Positions 43,725 through 52,233 of a stretch of DNA of 52,233 nucleotides are shown one piece after another. A program made the position numbers and the translations under genes. Every line of letters starts with the position of its first letter. Position 1 is the stretch's first letter. Source of the DNA: an uncultured Acidiferrobacteraceae bacterium (GTDB taxonomy: Bacteria; Pseudomonadota; Gammaproteobacteria; Acidiferrobacterales; SZUA-150); contig CAJVXY010000022.1 in NCBI GenBank assembly GCA_913009895.1, positions 1 through 52,233 of the forward strand, written 5' to 3'. Below the pieces are notes generated by a model. It was not told the origin of the DNA and made no database searches. It saw only the letters and a list, made by a program, of their open reading frames with translations.

Positions 43725-44627
43725 AGACACCTGCCAGATCTGAAGGGGCTTTCCGCGCTTAAGGCCGTGGTTGAGTTGGGCGGTGTCGAAGAGGCCGGTC
43801 GCGCCTTGCATATTGGTCAGCCAGCTATCACCAAACGCCTGCGCGGGCTGGATAGCTGTTATGGCGTGATTTTAATGCAAAGAGAAGGTCGACGCCTGGA
43901 GCTGACACCGGCAGGCAAAAGGGTTTATGAGTATGCCCGGCTGGTGCTTGACCACCAAACTTCCCTGGTTGACGACTTAAAACAATTACGAGGAGGACAG
44001 AACCGGCTACGCCTGGAGGTGACCTTTGCTATTGGTGAACATTTGCTGCCCGACCAGTTGCTTCGTTTTGCCGAGTCCTGGCCTGAATACCAGATACAAA
44101 GTCGCATGGGTTATACCCGCCGAATCCAGACCCGCCTGGCAACGGGCCTGTCGGATCTGGCACTGCTTGAGCAAGAGCCAGATCACCCGGACATCCTGGT
44201 GCAAAAATGGCTGGACGATGAACTGGTACTGGTTTGTGGGCCCGGACACCCACTTTGGGGCAACGACTTGTTGCCGGTTACCGAATTAATCAAGCTGCAG
44301 TATGTCCTGCGTGAGGCAAAATCCTCCATGCGTTATATATTGGACAAGGCGCTAAAGGATATCGGCATCAATCAAATTCCCATTGCCATGGAAGTGGGCA
44401 GTACTGATACTATTGTTGAGATGCTTGAGCGGGGTAAACATGTTAGTTTCCTGCCCCACTTTGCTGTTGTGGAAGCGCTGGCCAATGGCACGCTTTTTCA
44501 TATCAAGATTCAGGGGATGCGCATCAAGCGAACATTATGGATTGCCCTTAGCCGCCTGAACCTGAATAACCCGGTGGCCGAGGTTTTTATCCAGTTATTG
44601 CGCGAGACTGCCCATGCTAAAAATTAA
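43716..44627 (+). CDS. LysR-family transcriptional regulator
   Basis: The 303-residue protein has the N-terminal winged helix-turn-helix (LSALKAVVELGGVEEAGRALHIGQPAITKRLRGLD) and a periplasmic-binding-like effector domain from about residue 95. The effector is unknown. Between the divergent SLC13/NhaD genes and the downstream SulP permease, it may regulate ion or anion transport. Three palindromes lie in its upstream region. Confidence 0.9.
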   Translation: MEYRHLPDLKGLSALKAVVELGGVEEAGRALHIGQPAITKRLRGLDSCYGVILMQREGRRLELTPAGKRVYEYARLVLDHQTSLVDDLKQLRGGQNRLRLEVTFAIGEHLLPDQLLRFAESWPEYQIQSRMGYTRRIQTRLATGLSDLALLEQEPDHPDILVQKWLDDELVLVCGPGHPLWGNDLLPVTELIKLQYVLREAKSSMRYILDKALKDIGINQIPIAMEVGSTDTIVEMLERGKHVSFLPHFAVVEALANGTLFHIKIQGMRIKRTLWIALSRLNLNNPVAEVFIQLLRETAHAKN

Positions 44628-44671
44628 AGTCTTGTAAGTACTCATTTCAATACGAAAATTACAGGTAACAA

Positions 44672-46402
44672 ATGAAATTAGTATCTATATTCCCTTTCCT
44701 TGCCTGGTCGAAACTAATCACCCGGGAAAGTCTCAAAGCTGATTTATTGGCAGGATTAACGGGCGCAGTCATTGTACTGCCACAAGGTGTTGCCTTTGCA
44801 ACCATCGCTGGCCTGCCGCCGGAGTATGGCCTGTACACGGCAATGGTGACGCCCATTATTGCCGCGTTATTTGGTTCTTCATTTCACCTGGTGTCCGGAC
44901 CTACTACCGCTATTTCAATAGTTGTCTTTTCGGCAGTGAGTCATCACACCGACCCGGGTACACCGGAATTTGTCTCCCTGGCGCTGACGCTTACTTTTTT
45001 AGCCGGGGTTTACCAGCTTGCATTTGGTCTCGCGCGTCTGGGTGCGCTGGTCAATTTTGTTTCCCATACAGTCGTCATCGGATTTACTGCCGGCGCCGCT
45101 ATCCTGATTGCCACGAGTCAGCTCAAACATATCACCGGCATTTTTGTGCCCAAGGGCGAGTCATTCCTGCATACGTGGATTGATTTATATTCACGAATAA
45201 ACGATTTTAATATCTACCTTATTATTATTGCTTTAGTCACCCTTGTTACTGCCCTTTTATCAAAAAAATATATGCCAAAGGCGCCAAACTTATTGCTGGG
45301 TATGATTGCGGGCAGTATCATCGCTATTTACTTAAAAGAGTTCACAACGGGTATAACCCTTGTAGGCAAAATACCTGCCCATTTACCACCTCTATCAATG
45401 CCTGATTTCAAACTTTCCACGATCCAATCATTGGCATCTGAAGCTTTTGCTGTGGCCTTGCTGGGTTTGATTGAGGCAGTTTCAATTAGTCGTGCCGTAG
45501 CATCAAAATCAAGCCAAAGAATCAACTCGAACCAGGAATTTATCGGACAAGGGATGTCCAATATATTTGGTAGTTTTATGTCCAGTTATGCGGGCTCCGG
45601 TTCTTTCACGCGTTCCGGGATTAATTATGCAGCGGGCGCCAAAACACCGTTGTCCGCTATTTTTGCAGCCATTGCCTTGATGGGAATTGTATTGCTCATT
45701 GCGCCATTAACCGCGTATCTTCCCATTGCCTCAATGGGTGGCGTGATTCTTTTAGTTGCCTATAATTTAATTGATTCCCGTCATATTGCCCAGGTTTTGA
45801 GATTCAGCAAATCAGAATCTGCAATTTTACTGACAACATTTCTTGCCACCCTGTTTCTTGAACTGGAATTTGCTATTTACCTGGGTGTGATACTGTCACT
45901 GGTTTTGTTTTTAGCCAAAACATCAACACCATCCATTCCCACACTTTCACTTGATGGGCCTCCTGATGGAAGATCAAGAAAGTTTATAAATATAAACAAA
46001 AAACCATTAAAGCAGTGCCCACAACTAAAAATTATCAGGATAGATATGTCTGTCTATTTTGGTTCAATTAGTCATATTCAGAATCGGATCGCAAAAATAT
46101 CAGATAATGAAAGAATAAATCATATTTTAATTGTTGGTAGCGGGATAAATTTTATAGATCTTGCCGGTGCCGAGGGTTTGGTATCAGAAAATAATCGCCT
46201 GAAGAAATTAAATGGCGGCTTGTATTTTGTCGGATTAAAAGCATCCGTATACGAGTTTGCTGCGAAATCATGTTTTATCAAACAAATAGGCAACGATCAC
46301 TTCTTTGATTCAAAAACACTTGCGATTGCATCTATATATAAAAAACTGGATAAAGAAATCTGCTCAACCTGTAACGCGCTAATTTTTAAAGAATGCTTGT
46401 AG
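44672..46402 (+). CDS. SulP-family anion permease with STAS domain
   Basis: The 576-residue protein has the SulP membrane domain (LLAGLTGAVIVLPQGVAFAT, GLPPEYGLYTAMV, SGPTTAISIVV, SYAGSGSFTRSGINYAAGAKTP) and a C-terminal STAS domain from about residue 455 (LKIIRIDMSVYFGSISHI). Substrates in the family include sulfate and bicarbonate. The gene is 44 bp after the LysR gene. CAGGTAAC precedes its ATG. Confidence 0.9.
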   Translation: MKLVSIFPFLAWSKLITRESLKADLLAGLTGAVIVLPQGVAFATIAGLPPEYGLYTAMVTPIIAALFGSSFHLVSGPTTAISIVVFSAVSHHTDPGTPEFVSLALTLTFLAGVYQLAFGLARLGALVNFVSHTVVIGFTAGAAILIATSQLKHITGIFVPKGESFLHTWIDLYSRINDFNIYLIIIALVTLVTALLSKKYMPKAPNLLLGMIAGSIIAIYLKEFTTGITLVGKIPAHLPPLSMPDFKLSTIQSLASEAFAVALLGLIEAVSISRAVASKSSQRINSNQEFIGQGMSNIFGSFMSSYAGSGSFTRSGINYAAGAKTPLSAIFAAIALMGIVLLIAPLTAYLPIASMGGVILLVAYNLIDSRHIAQVLRFSKSESAILLTTFLATLFLELEFAIYLGVILSLVLFLAKTSTPSIPTLSLDGPPDGRSRKFININKKPLKQCPQLKIIRIDMSVYFGSISHIQNRIAKISDNERINHILIVGSGINFIDLAGAEGLVSENNRLKKLNGGLYFVGLKASVYEFAAKSCFIKQIGNDHFFDSKTLAIASIYKKLDKEICSTCNALIFKECL

Positions 46403-46444
46403 GAAAAAACAGATTTTACACCTTGAAAATTACTGGTCACCCAA

Positions 46445-46607
46445 TAATGGCGCTGACTTAAGCCTGATAGGTCTTTTTGTAGGTTGGACTGAGGAACGAA
46501 GTCCAACGCAAGTACTAAATAAAGCGCCGCTGTTGGACTTCGTCCCTCAGTCCAACCTACGGAAGACATTGTTTAAACCAGATATCAGGCTTAAGTCAGT
46601 ATCATTC
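46445..46607. repeat. GTAGGTTGG-type palindromic element, copy 3 (long form)
   Basis: The core at 46479-46560 begins GTAGGTTGGACTGAGGAACG and ends with the inverse CCTCAGTCCAACCTAC. Outer arms related to CTGACTTAAGCCTGATA occur on the left (from 46453) and inverted on the right. The element is the long form also seen at 9739, in opposite orientation. It fills the gap between the SulP and HAD genes. Confidence 0.75.
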
Positions 46608-46698
46608 GGGCACACAATAGTTAGCTGTTAATTTAAGACGATCCTGTTTTTTTCACGCCTGTTGTTTATCAAAATGCCAAACATCTAAAGGAACGGCC

Positions 46699-47379
46699 AT
46701 GTTTTCACAGAAGCAAGCATTATTGCTAGACATGAACAGTACTTTCATGTTTGATGAAGACAGGTTTGGAGAGACAGAAGACTACTCAATTCATTACCAT
46801 AAAACAGGTGGTCTTCTGCCCAAAAAAGAAGTAAACACAATTATCAGGTCAGCTTATGCTTATTTAGATGAACGGTATCCTGATGAAAAGTATCGCTACA
46901 GTTTTCCTTCGGTAGAAAATGCGATCCAGAAAACGGTTGCATGCGAGCTGGAGAACAATGAAATAACAAAAATAGTTGACACTTTTTCGTTCCATGAGAT
47001 GGGATATATCCCCGATGAATATATAACTGCGTTACATAAACTAAATTATAAATATAAATTGGCTGTGGTGATTGATATATGGTCACCAAAGTCAGCCTGG
47101 TTAAAATTATTTTCTGAATCAGGCATCGAAAAACTGTTTGCTGCGTCCTCATTTTCTTCTGATCACGGCATGGTCAAACCCTCTCCTGAACCATTTGCCC
47201 AGGTGATAGCGCAGCTTGCCATCAGAAATAACCAGGGACTGGTGGTTGGGGATTCTATTCGAAGAGATCTTGGTGGCGCAAAAGCAGCAGGAATTGATTG
47301 TGTGCTGGTGGGTGGTGCTGAACATCCCGATGCCATGGCCTGTTATGAGAATTTACTGGACTTTTGTCATAAATTTTAG
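46699..47379 (+). CDS. HAD-family hydrolase
   Basis: The 226-residue protein has the HAD motif I as LLLDMNSTFMF, with the nucleophile Asp but Asn in place of the usual second Asp. Motif III lysine is in MVKPSPEPF and motif IV in VGDSIRRDLGGAKAAG. The cap is a small helical one. It is probably a phosphatase of a small metabolite, but the missing second Asp may alter the reaction. AGGAA precedes the ATG. Confidence 0.82.
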   Translation: MFSQKQALLLDMNSTFMFDEDRFGETEDYSIHYHKTGGLLPKKEVNTIIRSAYAYLDERYPDEKYRYSFPSVENAIQKTVACELENNEITKIVDTFSFHEMGYIPDEYITALHKLNYKYKLAVVIDIWSPKSAWLKLFSESGIEKLFAASSFSSDHGMVKPSPEPFAQVIAQLAIRNNQGLVVGDSIRRDLGGAKAAGIDCVLVGGAEHPDAMACYENLLDFCHKF

Positions 47380-47491
47380 AAAAAAACTAACGAATGCATT
47401 CAGCGGAGACTATAATATAGGGTAAATCGGCTGCTTTTGTTTAGCCCGATATGCTGTTTTGTTGTCTACGTAAATTACAGGCTGGAATAAA

Positions 47492-48040
47492 ATGCGACGT
47501 TTTTTAAATAGAATGAATGGCGGGGAAGTTTGCCCGCCAAGAAAACCATTTAGCAAAATTGCGTGGTCCTGGCTGGGCGCATTTATCGGGATTTATCTCG
47601 TATCTACTATGAGCAGGATAACAAACGCTAATTTACTGGATAGCTTATTTTTGGTGGGATCGTTTGGGGCATCGGCAGTCCTGATATACGGCGCCCCACA
47701 GGTTGAGTATGCACAACCACGTAATTTGATTGGCGGGCATATTATCTCTGCTGCTATTGGTGTAACCGTGTATAAGTTTTTAGCACTGGATATAGCCTTA
47801 TTGGGCGCGCTTGCAGTTTCATTCTCAATTGTGGCAATGCATTTTACCCGGACAATACATCCGCCAGGTGGCGCAACTGCCCTTATAGCAGTGATAGGCA
47901 GCCATGAGGTACATAATACAGGTTATCTATTTGTGGTAACGCCAATAGCCTCTGGTGTTTTTATAATGTTGCTTGTTGCGCTCGTGGTAAATAACTTATC
48001 CAATAATCCAAAGCGACATTACCCAAGGTTCTGGTTCTAG
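47492..48040 (+). CDS. HPP-family membrane protein
   Basis: The 182-residue protein has four membrane helices and the name-giving motif in RTIHPPGGATALIAV, plus VGSFGASAVLIYGAP and QPRNLIGGHIISA. Family members have been linked to nitrite transport in plants and cyanobacteria; the role here is unknown. A TATAAT box lies at 47411 without a good -35. Confidence 0.85.
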   Translation: MRRFLNRMNGGEVCPPRKPFSKIAWSWLGAFIGIYLVSTMSRITNANLLDSLFLVGSFGASAVLIYGAPQVEYAQPRNLIGGHIISAAIGVTVYKFLALDIALLGALAVSFSIVAMHFTRTIHPPGGATALIAVIGSHEVHNTGYLFVVTPIASGVFIMLLVALVVNNLSNNPKRHYPRFWF

Positions 48041-48041
48041 C

Positions 48042-48056
48042 GTCTGATAAGCAGAC
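48042..48056. terminator. Possible hairpin between convergent HPP and hflD genes
   Basis: GTCTG and CAGAC pair around a 5-nt loop just after the HPP stop codon. No T run follows, so terminator function is uncertain. Confidence 0.3.
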
Positions 48057-48067
48057 CATCGAAAGAT

Positions 48068-48715
48068 TCAGGTCTTCATTTCTTTTGCCAACAATTCTTC
48101 AGCTGTGGCGCTAATTTGTCGGCGCATGAATAACACTCGAAAACGATTGCCGCCAAGCTGGTGCCACAAGTGGGCAGCCCGAATACCGGCAAACAGGACA
48201 GAACGAATTTTTTCTGCAGTGGCCGCTTGCTTCAGGTAATCAGGATCCCCATCCACCATAATCTGTGGTTGCAAAGTGCTAATTGTCAGGCGATATAGTT
48301 CGGCTAGTTTGGTAATGGTTGTGGGGTGGATATCTTCTGTATTTTCGGTTTGAAAAAAACTGCTTTGTTCGGCTATGTTTGTCACACCTTCGGCGATGGC
48401 ATCGGACATGGCCTGATTTTTGGCCATTTTTTTTGCCAGGTGCATGAGTATGACCACGTAGCGTAACATCTCCAGGTCGAGCTCATCATTGCTTTTCACC
48501 AGGCGGTTTTGGATTAACTGCAATCCCGTTATGACACCAGCGACACCGCCAAAAACCGCTTCAATCGACTCGGGATCAGTTGAAAAAATACTTTTAATAC
48601 TGTGCTGCCAGGCCTGTGGATCAGCCTTACCATCATGGGCAAATTGTTGGGCCAGTTTACCAGCCTGGAAAACGCCTGCCAGTGCCAGGCAGCGATCCCT
48701 GTCTTTTTGATTCAT
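48068..48715 (-). CDS. hflD: HflD homologue
   Basis: The 215-residue protein aligns by eye with E. coli HflD: the start RDRCLALAGVFQAGKLAQQFAHDG, the SIFSTDPESIEAVFGG region and the C-terminal RSVLFAGIRAAHLWHQLGG. HflD was identified through control of lambda lysogeny by binding CII; its normal role is not settled. It is commonly beside mnmA and purB, which are not here. Confidence 0.88.
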   Translation of the reverse strand: MNQKDRDRCLALAGVFQAGKLAQQFAHDGKADPQAWQHSIKSIFSTDPESIEAVFGGVAGVITGLQLIQNRLVKSNDELDLEMLRYVVILMHLAKKMAKNQAMSDAIAEGVTNIAEQSSFFQTENTEDIHPTTITKLAELYRLTISTLQPQIMVDGDPDYLKQAATAEKIRSVLFAGIRAAHLWHQLGGNRFRVLFMRRQISATAEELLAKEMKT

Positions 48716-48807
48716 GGTTGATTACAAGTCTGGATTAAACCGCGGCATTAAACCTGTTCAAAATAACGCGGTAGACATAATTATGAATGTCGATGGTTAT
48801 AAAATAA

Positions 48808-49068
48808 TCAGGCGTTTTTCATACAAATGCGTTCGACTTCACATTCATTGACGCCGTTTATCCCAAGCGTTGCCTGGCGGATGCTTTCGACAATTTTATC
48901 TGCAAACGGACACATGGGTGTGGTTAACTGGATATCCAGGTGGACGTAATCATCGGCAATCTCGATTTCCTGGATGAACCCCAGGGCCACGACACTACGA
49001 TTCAGTTCCGGATCCATCACCTTGTCGAGGGCAGTGAGGATAATTTCATCGGTGATTGCTGTTGCCAT
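48808..49068 (-). CDS. MIP18/DUF59-family iron-sulfur assembly-like protein
   Basis: The 86-residue protein has the DUF59 pattern ITDEIILTALDKVMDPEL, a VHLDIQLTTPMCPFADKI segment with the conserved Cys, and a C-terminal VNECEVERICMKNA. Relatives such as SufT and PaaD act in iron-sulfur maturation. Start at ATG 49068 is set by AGGAG seven bases upstream; the longer frame is unlikely. Confidence 0.82.
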   Translation of the reverse strand: MATAITDEIILTALDKVMDPELNRSVVALGFIQEIEIADDYVHLDIQLTTPMCPFADKIVESIRQATLGINGVNECEVERICMKNA

Positions 49069-49316
49069 GGTTTTCTCCTGCTTGCAAGCTTGCCAGCCTA
49101 CTATAATATTGAGTGTCGGTGCCCATGGCAAATTTGGCGTCAAATCAGGGGCCTGGCAAGCTTGATAAAATCTGTCAGGTATTCATGATAGTGGTAGAAC
49201 GTAAATTGATATAAGCGGTCAAAGTAGCCAATAGATAAGATTTAAGTCATTAACCAGTTTTTACAAAATCATAAGAATCGAATCAAACTCGAATTAAAAG
49301 GGCGAATAATAATAAT

Positions 49317-50468
49317 GTGAAAAAAAACAAGGCAAAAATAGGGCTAATACTTTCTGGCGGCGGGGCCCGCGCGGCCTACCAGGTGGGTGTGCTCAAGGCG
49401 ATATCCGAATTATTACCCCATGGTGCCCCCAACCCGTTCCCCTTGATCTGCGGTACTTCTGCTGGTGCGATTAATTCTGCTGCCCTGGCGATATACGGTG
49501 CCCGTTTCAGTGAGGCCGTCGGGCGATTATTACGTATATGGCGTAATTTTCATGTGCACCAGGTTTTTCGTTCCGATTTCACTGGCATTGTGAAAAGTGG
49601 CGCCCACTGGATGTCAGCATTTTTTCTGGGCGGCCTGGGTACCGGCAATCATGTTAGCCTGCTTGATCGAAAGCCATTGGGCGCTTTATTAAAAAGATAT
49701 GTGCCCTGTGAGCGAATCGCCGAGTCCCTGGAGGCAGGTGTACTTGAGTCACTGGCGATCACTGCCTCATCATATGGTTCAGGTAAGTCTGTTATTTTTT
49801 ACCAGACGGGCAGGGAGATTAAACCCTGGTACCGGGCCCGTCGCTACGGCAAGGAAGAGGTGATTACCTTGCAACACCTCATGGCTTCTTCTGCGATTCC
49901 ATTTATGTTTTCGGCCATCAAGATTGACAACGAGTACTTTGGTGATGGTTCAATGCGCCAGACTGCACCGATCAGCCCGGTCCTGCACATGGGTGCAGAT
50001 AAGGTGCTGGTGATTGGTGTGACCAATAGTGATATTGAAACCAGGCCCAGTAGCGACGAACCCGATTATCCTTCACTGGCACAAATAGCCGGTCATATCC
50101 TGAACAGTATATTTCTTGATAGCCTTGAGGCTGACCTTGAACGTTTGCAAAGAATTAATAAAACATTGGGTCAAATTCCCAGTCACCGGTTAGAGGAACA
50201 CGGTACAAAATTACGACCCATCGATGTACTGGTCGTCGAGCCGACCCAGGACTTGCAGCTCATTTCTAGCAAGTACATCAAATCCCTGCCCTGGACCATC
50301 CGTTTACTGTTGCGTGGTATTGGTGCGTTCAATAAAAATGGCAGCAGTTTGATTAGTTACCTGATGTTCGAGAAACCCTATTGTCGTGAACTAATCTCTT
50401 TGGGATATGCCGATGCCATGCAAAGAAAAAATGAATTCATAGAATTTCTTGAGCTGGAGAACAAATAG
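49317..50468 (+). CDS. Patatin-like phospholipase
   Basis: The 383-residue protein has the oxyanion loop SGGGARAAYQ, the nucleophile elbow CGTSAGA and the catalytic Asp in FGDGSMRQ. It probably hydrolyses acyl lipids. The C-terminal part (TIRLLLRGIGAF ... YLMFEKPYCRELISLGYADAM) is shared with proteobacterial cytoplasmic patatins, as I recall. The start is GTG. Its stop touches the next ATG, so the two are translationally coupled. Confidence 0.9.
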   Translation: MKKNKAKIGLILSGGGARAAYQVGVLKAISELLPHGAPNPFPLICGTSAGAINSAALAIYGARFSEAVGRLLRIWRNFHVHQVFRSDFTGIVKSGAHWMSAFFLGGLGTGNHVSLLDRKPLGALLKRYVPCERIAESLEAGVLESLAITASSYGSGKSVIFYQTGREIKPWYRARRYGKEEVITLQHLMASSAIPFMFSAIKIDNEYFGDGSMRQTAPISPVLHMGADKVLVIGVTNSDIETRPSSDEPDYPSLAQIAGHILNSIFLDSLEADLERLQRINKTLGQIPSHRLEEHGTKLRPIDVLVVEPTQDLQLISSKYIKSLPWTIRLLLRGIGAFNKNGSSLISYLMFEKPYCRELISLGYADAMQRKNEFIEFLELENK

Positions 50469-51059
50469 ATGTGGGATGAACGCTACAGTGATGATGACTA
50501 TGTCTATGGCAAAAAACCCAATGATTACCTGGTCAGCGTGTTAGACCAGCTACCAAAAGGAAAGGCCTTGTGTCTTGCTGAAGGTGAGGGGCGAAATGCA
50601 GTTTACCTGGCAGAAAACGGTTTTGATGTACTGGCAGTTGATGCTTCAGGTGTTGGTTTAAAAAAAGCAGAAAAACTTGCCAGCTCTCGTGGAGTCACAA
50701 TCCGAACCTTATGTATAGACTTGGCAGATTTTCAGATAAAACCTGGTAGTTGGGATGTAATAGTTTCAATTTTTTGTCACGTGTCGCCGGATATCCGAAA
50801 AAGTTTGCATCAACAAGTTGTCGAAGGATTACGTGTTGACGGTCACCTGGTACTGGAGGCATATACACCTGAGCAACTCACATACAAAACAGGTGGTCCA
50901 CCAGACGAAAAAATGACCATGACTTTGACTGGACTGAAAGAAGAGTTTAATGGCCTGAAATTTATTCATGGCAAGGAATTAGTCCGGCAAGTAATTGAAG
51001 GAAAATACCATACAGGTATGGGTGCTGTGGTTCAGGTCCTTGCCTGTAAAAACCAGTAA
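50469..51059 (+). CDS. Class I SAM-dependent methyltransferase (TehB-like)
   Basis: The 196-residue protein starts MWDERYSDDDYVYGKKPND, has motif I as ALCLAEGEGRNAVYLAENG and the acidic VLAVDASGVGL strand. The layout resembles small TehB-like or thiopurine-like methyltransferases. Substrate unknown. It directly follows the patatin gene with no gap. Confidence 0.85.
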   Translation: MWDERYSDDDYVYGKKPNDYLVSVLDQLPKGKALCLAEGEGRNAVYLAENGFDVLAVDASGVGLKKAEKLASSRGVTIRTLCIDLADFQIKPGSWDVIVSIFCHVSPDIRKSLHQQVVEGLRVDGHLVLEAYTPEQLTYKTGGPPDEKMTMTLTGLKEEFNGLKFIHGKELVRQVIEGKYHTGMGAVVQVLACKNQ

Positions 51060-51085
51060 ATCTTTGAGATTGTACCTGGTTATTT

Positions 51086-51316
51086 ATGCCTGAATTATTA
51101 AAAAATATTTACAATAGAAATTTTATAAACAAACTGGCCAGTGAGTTTGCTAATAATTATTCCCGTTTTGATCCAGATAAATTCGTAAACGATATATTTT
51201 CGGATGACTGGAAACAAAAAGAGCTAAAAGAAAGAATGGTTAAAAAAACACTCATTCAAAAAAATTACAACTCGAAAATATTACCCGGGCACACACCAAC
51301 TTACATTAATAATTAA
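51086..51316 (+). pseudogene. Truncated DNA alkylation repair-like (HEAT-repeat) gene
   Basis: The first 55 residues (MPELLKNIYNRNFINKLASE, DPDKFVNDIFSDDWKQKELKERM) resemble the N-terminus of the HEAT-repeat DNA alkylation repair family, whose members are normally 220-370 residues. After KERM the similarity stops and the frame ends 20-odd residues later. No remainder is found before the next gene 45 bp on. A short independent protein is the alternative. Confidence 0.5.
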
Positions 51317-51361
51317 TGGCAGGGAAATGGCAGGCAAGAAATTCCAACTGGATGGCTGATT

Positions 51362-51823
51362 ATGACTGAATCGTTGAAAACCCGCTTAAAACGGATTGCG
51401 TTTAATTTCTTTCCTGCTGTCTGGGCATCCGGTGGCAAGTATACTTATGTATCTGAAGATATGCGTGAATTGCATCTAAAATTACCGTTGAATTTACGCA
51501 GTCGCAATTATATTGGAACAATTTTTGGTGGCAGCATGTTTTCTGCCACGGACCCGATGTTTTTTATGATGTTAATTAAAAATTTACCGGGTTACATTAT
51601 CTGGGACAAGGCCTCCAGCATTCGATATAAAAAACCCGGTAGAGACGTGCTTTATACCAAAACGAAAATAACCCAGGAAGATATTGACAGTATTGTGGAA
51701 GAGCTGAAGTCAAAGGATAAACTGGACCGGGTATTTACCCTTGATTTAATCGATACGGCGGGTGATGTTTGCGCCACCATAAAAAAAACCATTCATATTC
51801 GCCATAAACATAAAAAATTTTAA
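51362..51823 (+). CDS. DUF4442 hotdog-fold (thioesterase-like) protein
   Basis: The 153-residue protein has the hotdog pattern RSRNYIGTIFGGSMFSATDPMF followed by a helix and strands ending in DVCATIKKTIHIR. Relatives are DUF4442/PaaI-like thioesterases; activity and substrate are not known. The frame ends 21 bp before the next ATG, which suggests co-transcription. Confidence 0.82.
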   Translation: MTESLKTRLKRIAFNFFPAVWASGGKYTYVSEDMRELHLKLPLNLRSRNYIGTIFGGSMFSATDPMFFMMLIKNLPGYIIWDKASSIRYKKPGRDVLYTKTKITQEDIDSIVEELKSKDKLDRVFTLDLIDTAGDVCATIKKTIHIRHKHKKF

Positions 51824-51844
51824 TATTTCAGATCATTCATATCC

Positions 51845-52233
51845 ATGTCTGAATTAACACTGGTCATCGGTAATAAAAATTATTCTTCCTGGTCGTTGAG
51901 GCCATGGGTTTTCATGAAAAAGTTTGGTATCGAATTCAATGAAAAATGGATTTCATTATTTGTTGATTCTACTAAAAATAATCTTGCGCCCCTCAATTCC
52001 GATCACAAGGTACCAGTATTGAAAGATGCTGAACTGGTTATTTGGGATAGCCTGGCAATTATTGAACACGTGTCGGAAAAATATTTAAACGGTCAGGGTT
52101 GGCCAGCTGAGCCGGCAGCACGGGCCCTGGCCCGGTCGGTCAGTGCCGAGATGCACTCCAGTTTTGCCAACTTACGGGCTGCCATGCCCATGAACTGCCG
52201 TAAGTTTTTTCCGAATTACCCGTTACCTGGAAA
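51845..52233 (+). CDS. Glutathione S-transferase, N-terminal part (runs off the window)
   Basis: The first 129 codons are present, with no stop before the window end. They encode the thioredoxin-like N-terminal domain (LVIGNKNYSSWSLRPWVFMK, HKVPVLKDAELVIWDSLAII) and the start of the helical domain. The NYSSWSLRPW stretch is characteristic of a proteobacterial GST subgroup with Ser as likely catalytic residue. Substrate unknown. Confidence 0.88.
   Translation, partial: MSELTLVIGNKNYSSWSLRPWVFMKKFGIEFNEKWISLFVDSTKNNLAPLNSDHKVPVLKDAELVIWDSLAIIEHVSEKYLNGQGWPAEPAARALARSVSAEMHSSFANLRAAMPMNCRKFFPNYPLPG

Overview
The window looks like chromosomal DNA of a free-living gammaproteobacterium. The main evidence is gene order: the macromolecular-synthesis operon rpsU-yqeY-dnaG-rpoD divergent from tsaD; the cell-elongation cluster mreBCD-mrdA-rodA-mltB-rlpA running into lipB-lipA and divergent from gatCAB; and an HflD homologue. 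Species cannot be named from the sequence. No phage, integron, CRISPR array or transposase gene was seen.

Layout. 1-2.4 kb: end of a calcineurin-like phosphoesterase gene and an exported pentapeptide-repeat protein. 2.5-9.0 kb: tsaD (minus), a 117-bp tandem repeat that reaches the tsaD 5' end, then rpsU, yqeY, dnaG and rpoD with a clear terminator. 9.2-9.6 kb: tRNA-Ile(CAU) interrupted in its anticodon loop by a 321-nt group I intron. 9.9-16.3 kb: minus-strand genes for an HD-GYP protein broken by one in-frame amber codon, a START-like membrane protein, a universal stress protein, a UPF0324/YeiH-type permease with a 40-residue membrane partner, a TVP38 protein and a sterol-desaturase-family enzyme. 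16.7-20 kb: thioredoxin, a PilB/GspE-type ATPase and a DUF218 protein. 20-29.9 kb: one long minus-strand run lipA, lipB, class IV aminotransferase, rlpA, mltB, rodA, mrdA, mreD, mreC, mreB with many overlapping start/stop codons. 30-33.5 kb: gatC, gatA, gatB. 33.5-39.7 kb: an accessory stretch (FkbM methyltransferase, RCC1-repeat lipoprotein, YejM-like membrane sulfatase-fold protein) containing two decayed copies of the 3' part of gatB. 39.8-46.4 kb: NhaD antiporter, SLC13 permease, divergent LysR regulator and SulP permease. 46.4-52.2 kb: HAD hydrolase, HPP protein, hflD, MIP18-family protein, patatin, methyltransferase, a truncated DNA-alkylation-repair-like gene, a hotdog protein and the start of a glutathione S-transferase.

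How the genes work together. The mre/mrd/rod/mlt/rlpA genes build and remodel the lateral wall. lipB and lipA make protein-bound lipoate. rpsU, dnaG and rpoD couple initiation of translation, replication and transcription. gatCAB makes Gln-tRNA(Gln) and/or Asn-tRNA(Asn). The transporters suggest handling of sodium, sulfate and other anions.

Most notable: the complete group I intron in tRNA-Ile(CAU), the repeated gatB tails around foreign-looking cargo, the tandem repeat adding a peptide to TsaD, a duplicated low-complexity insert in DnaG, a dispersed GTAGGTTGG palindromic element in three copies, and the amber-split HD-GYP gene.
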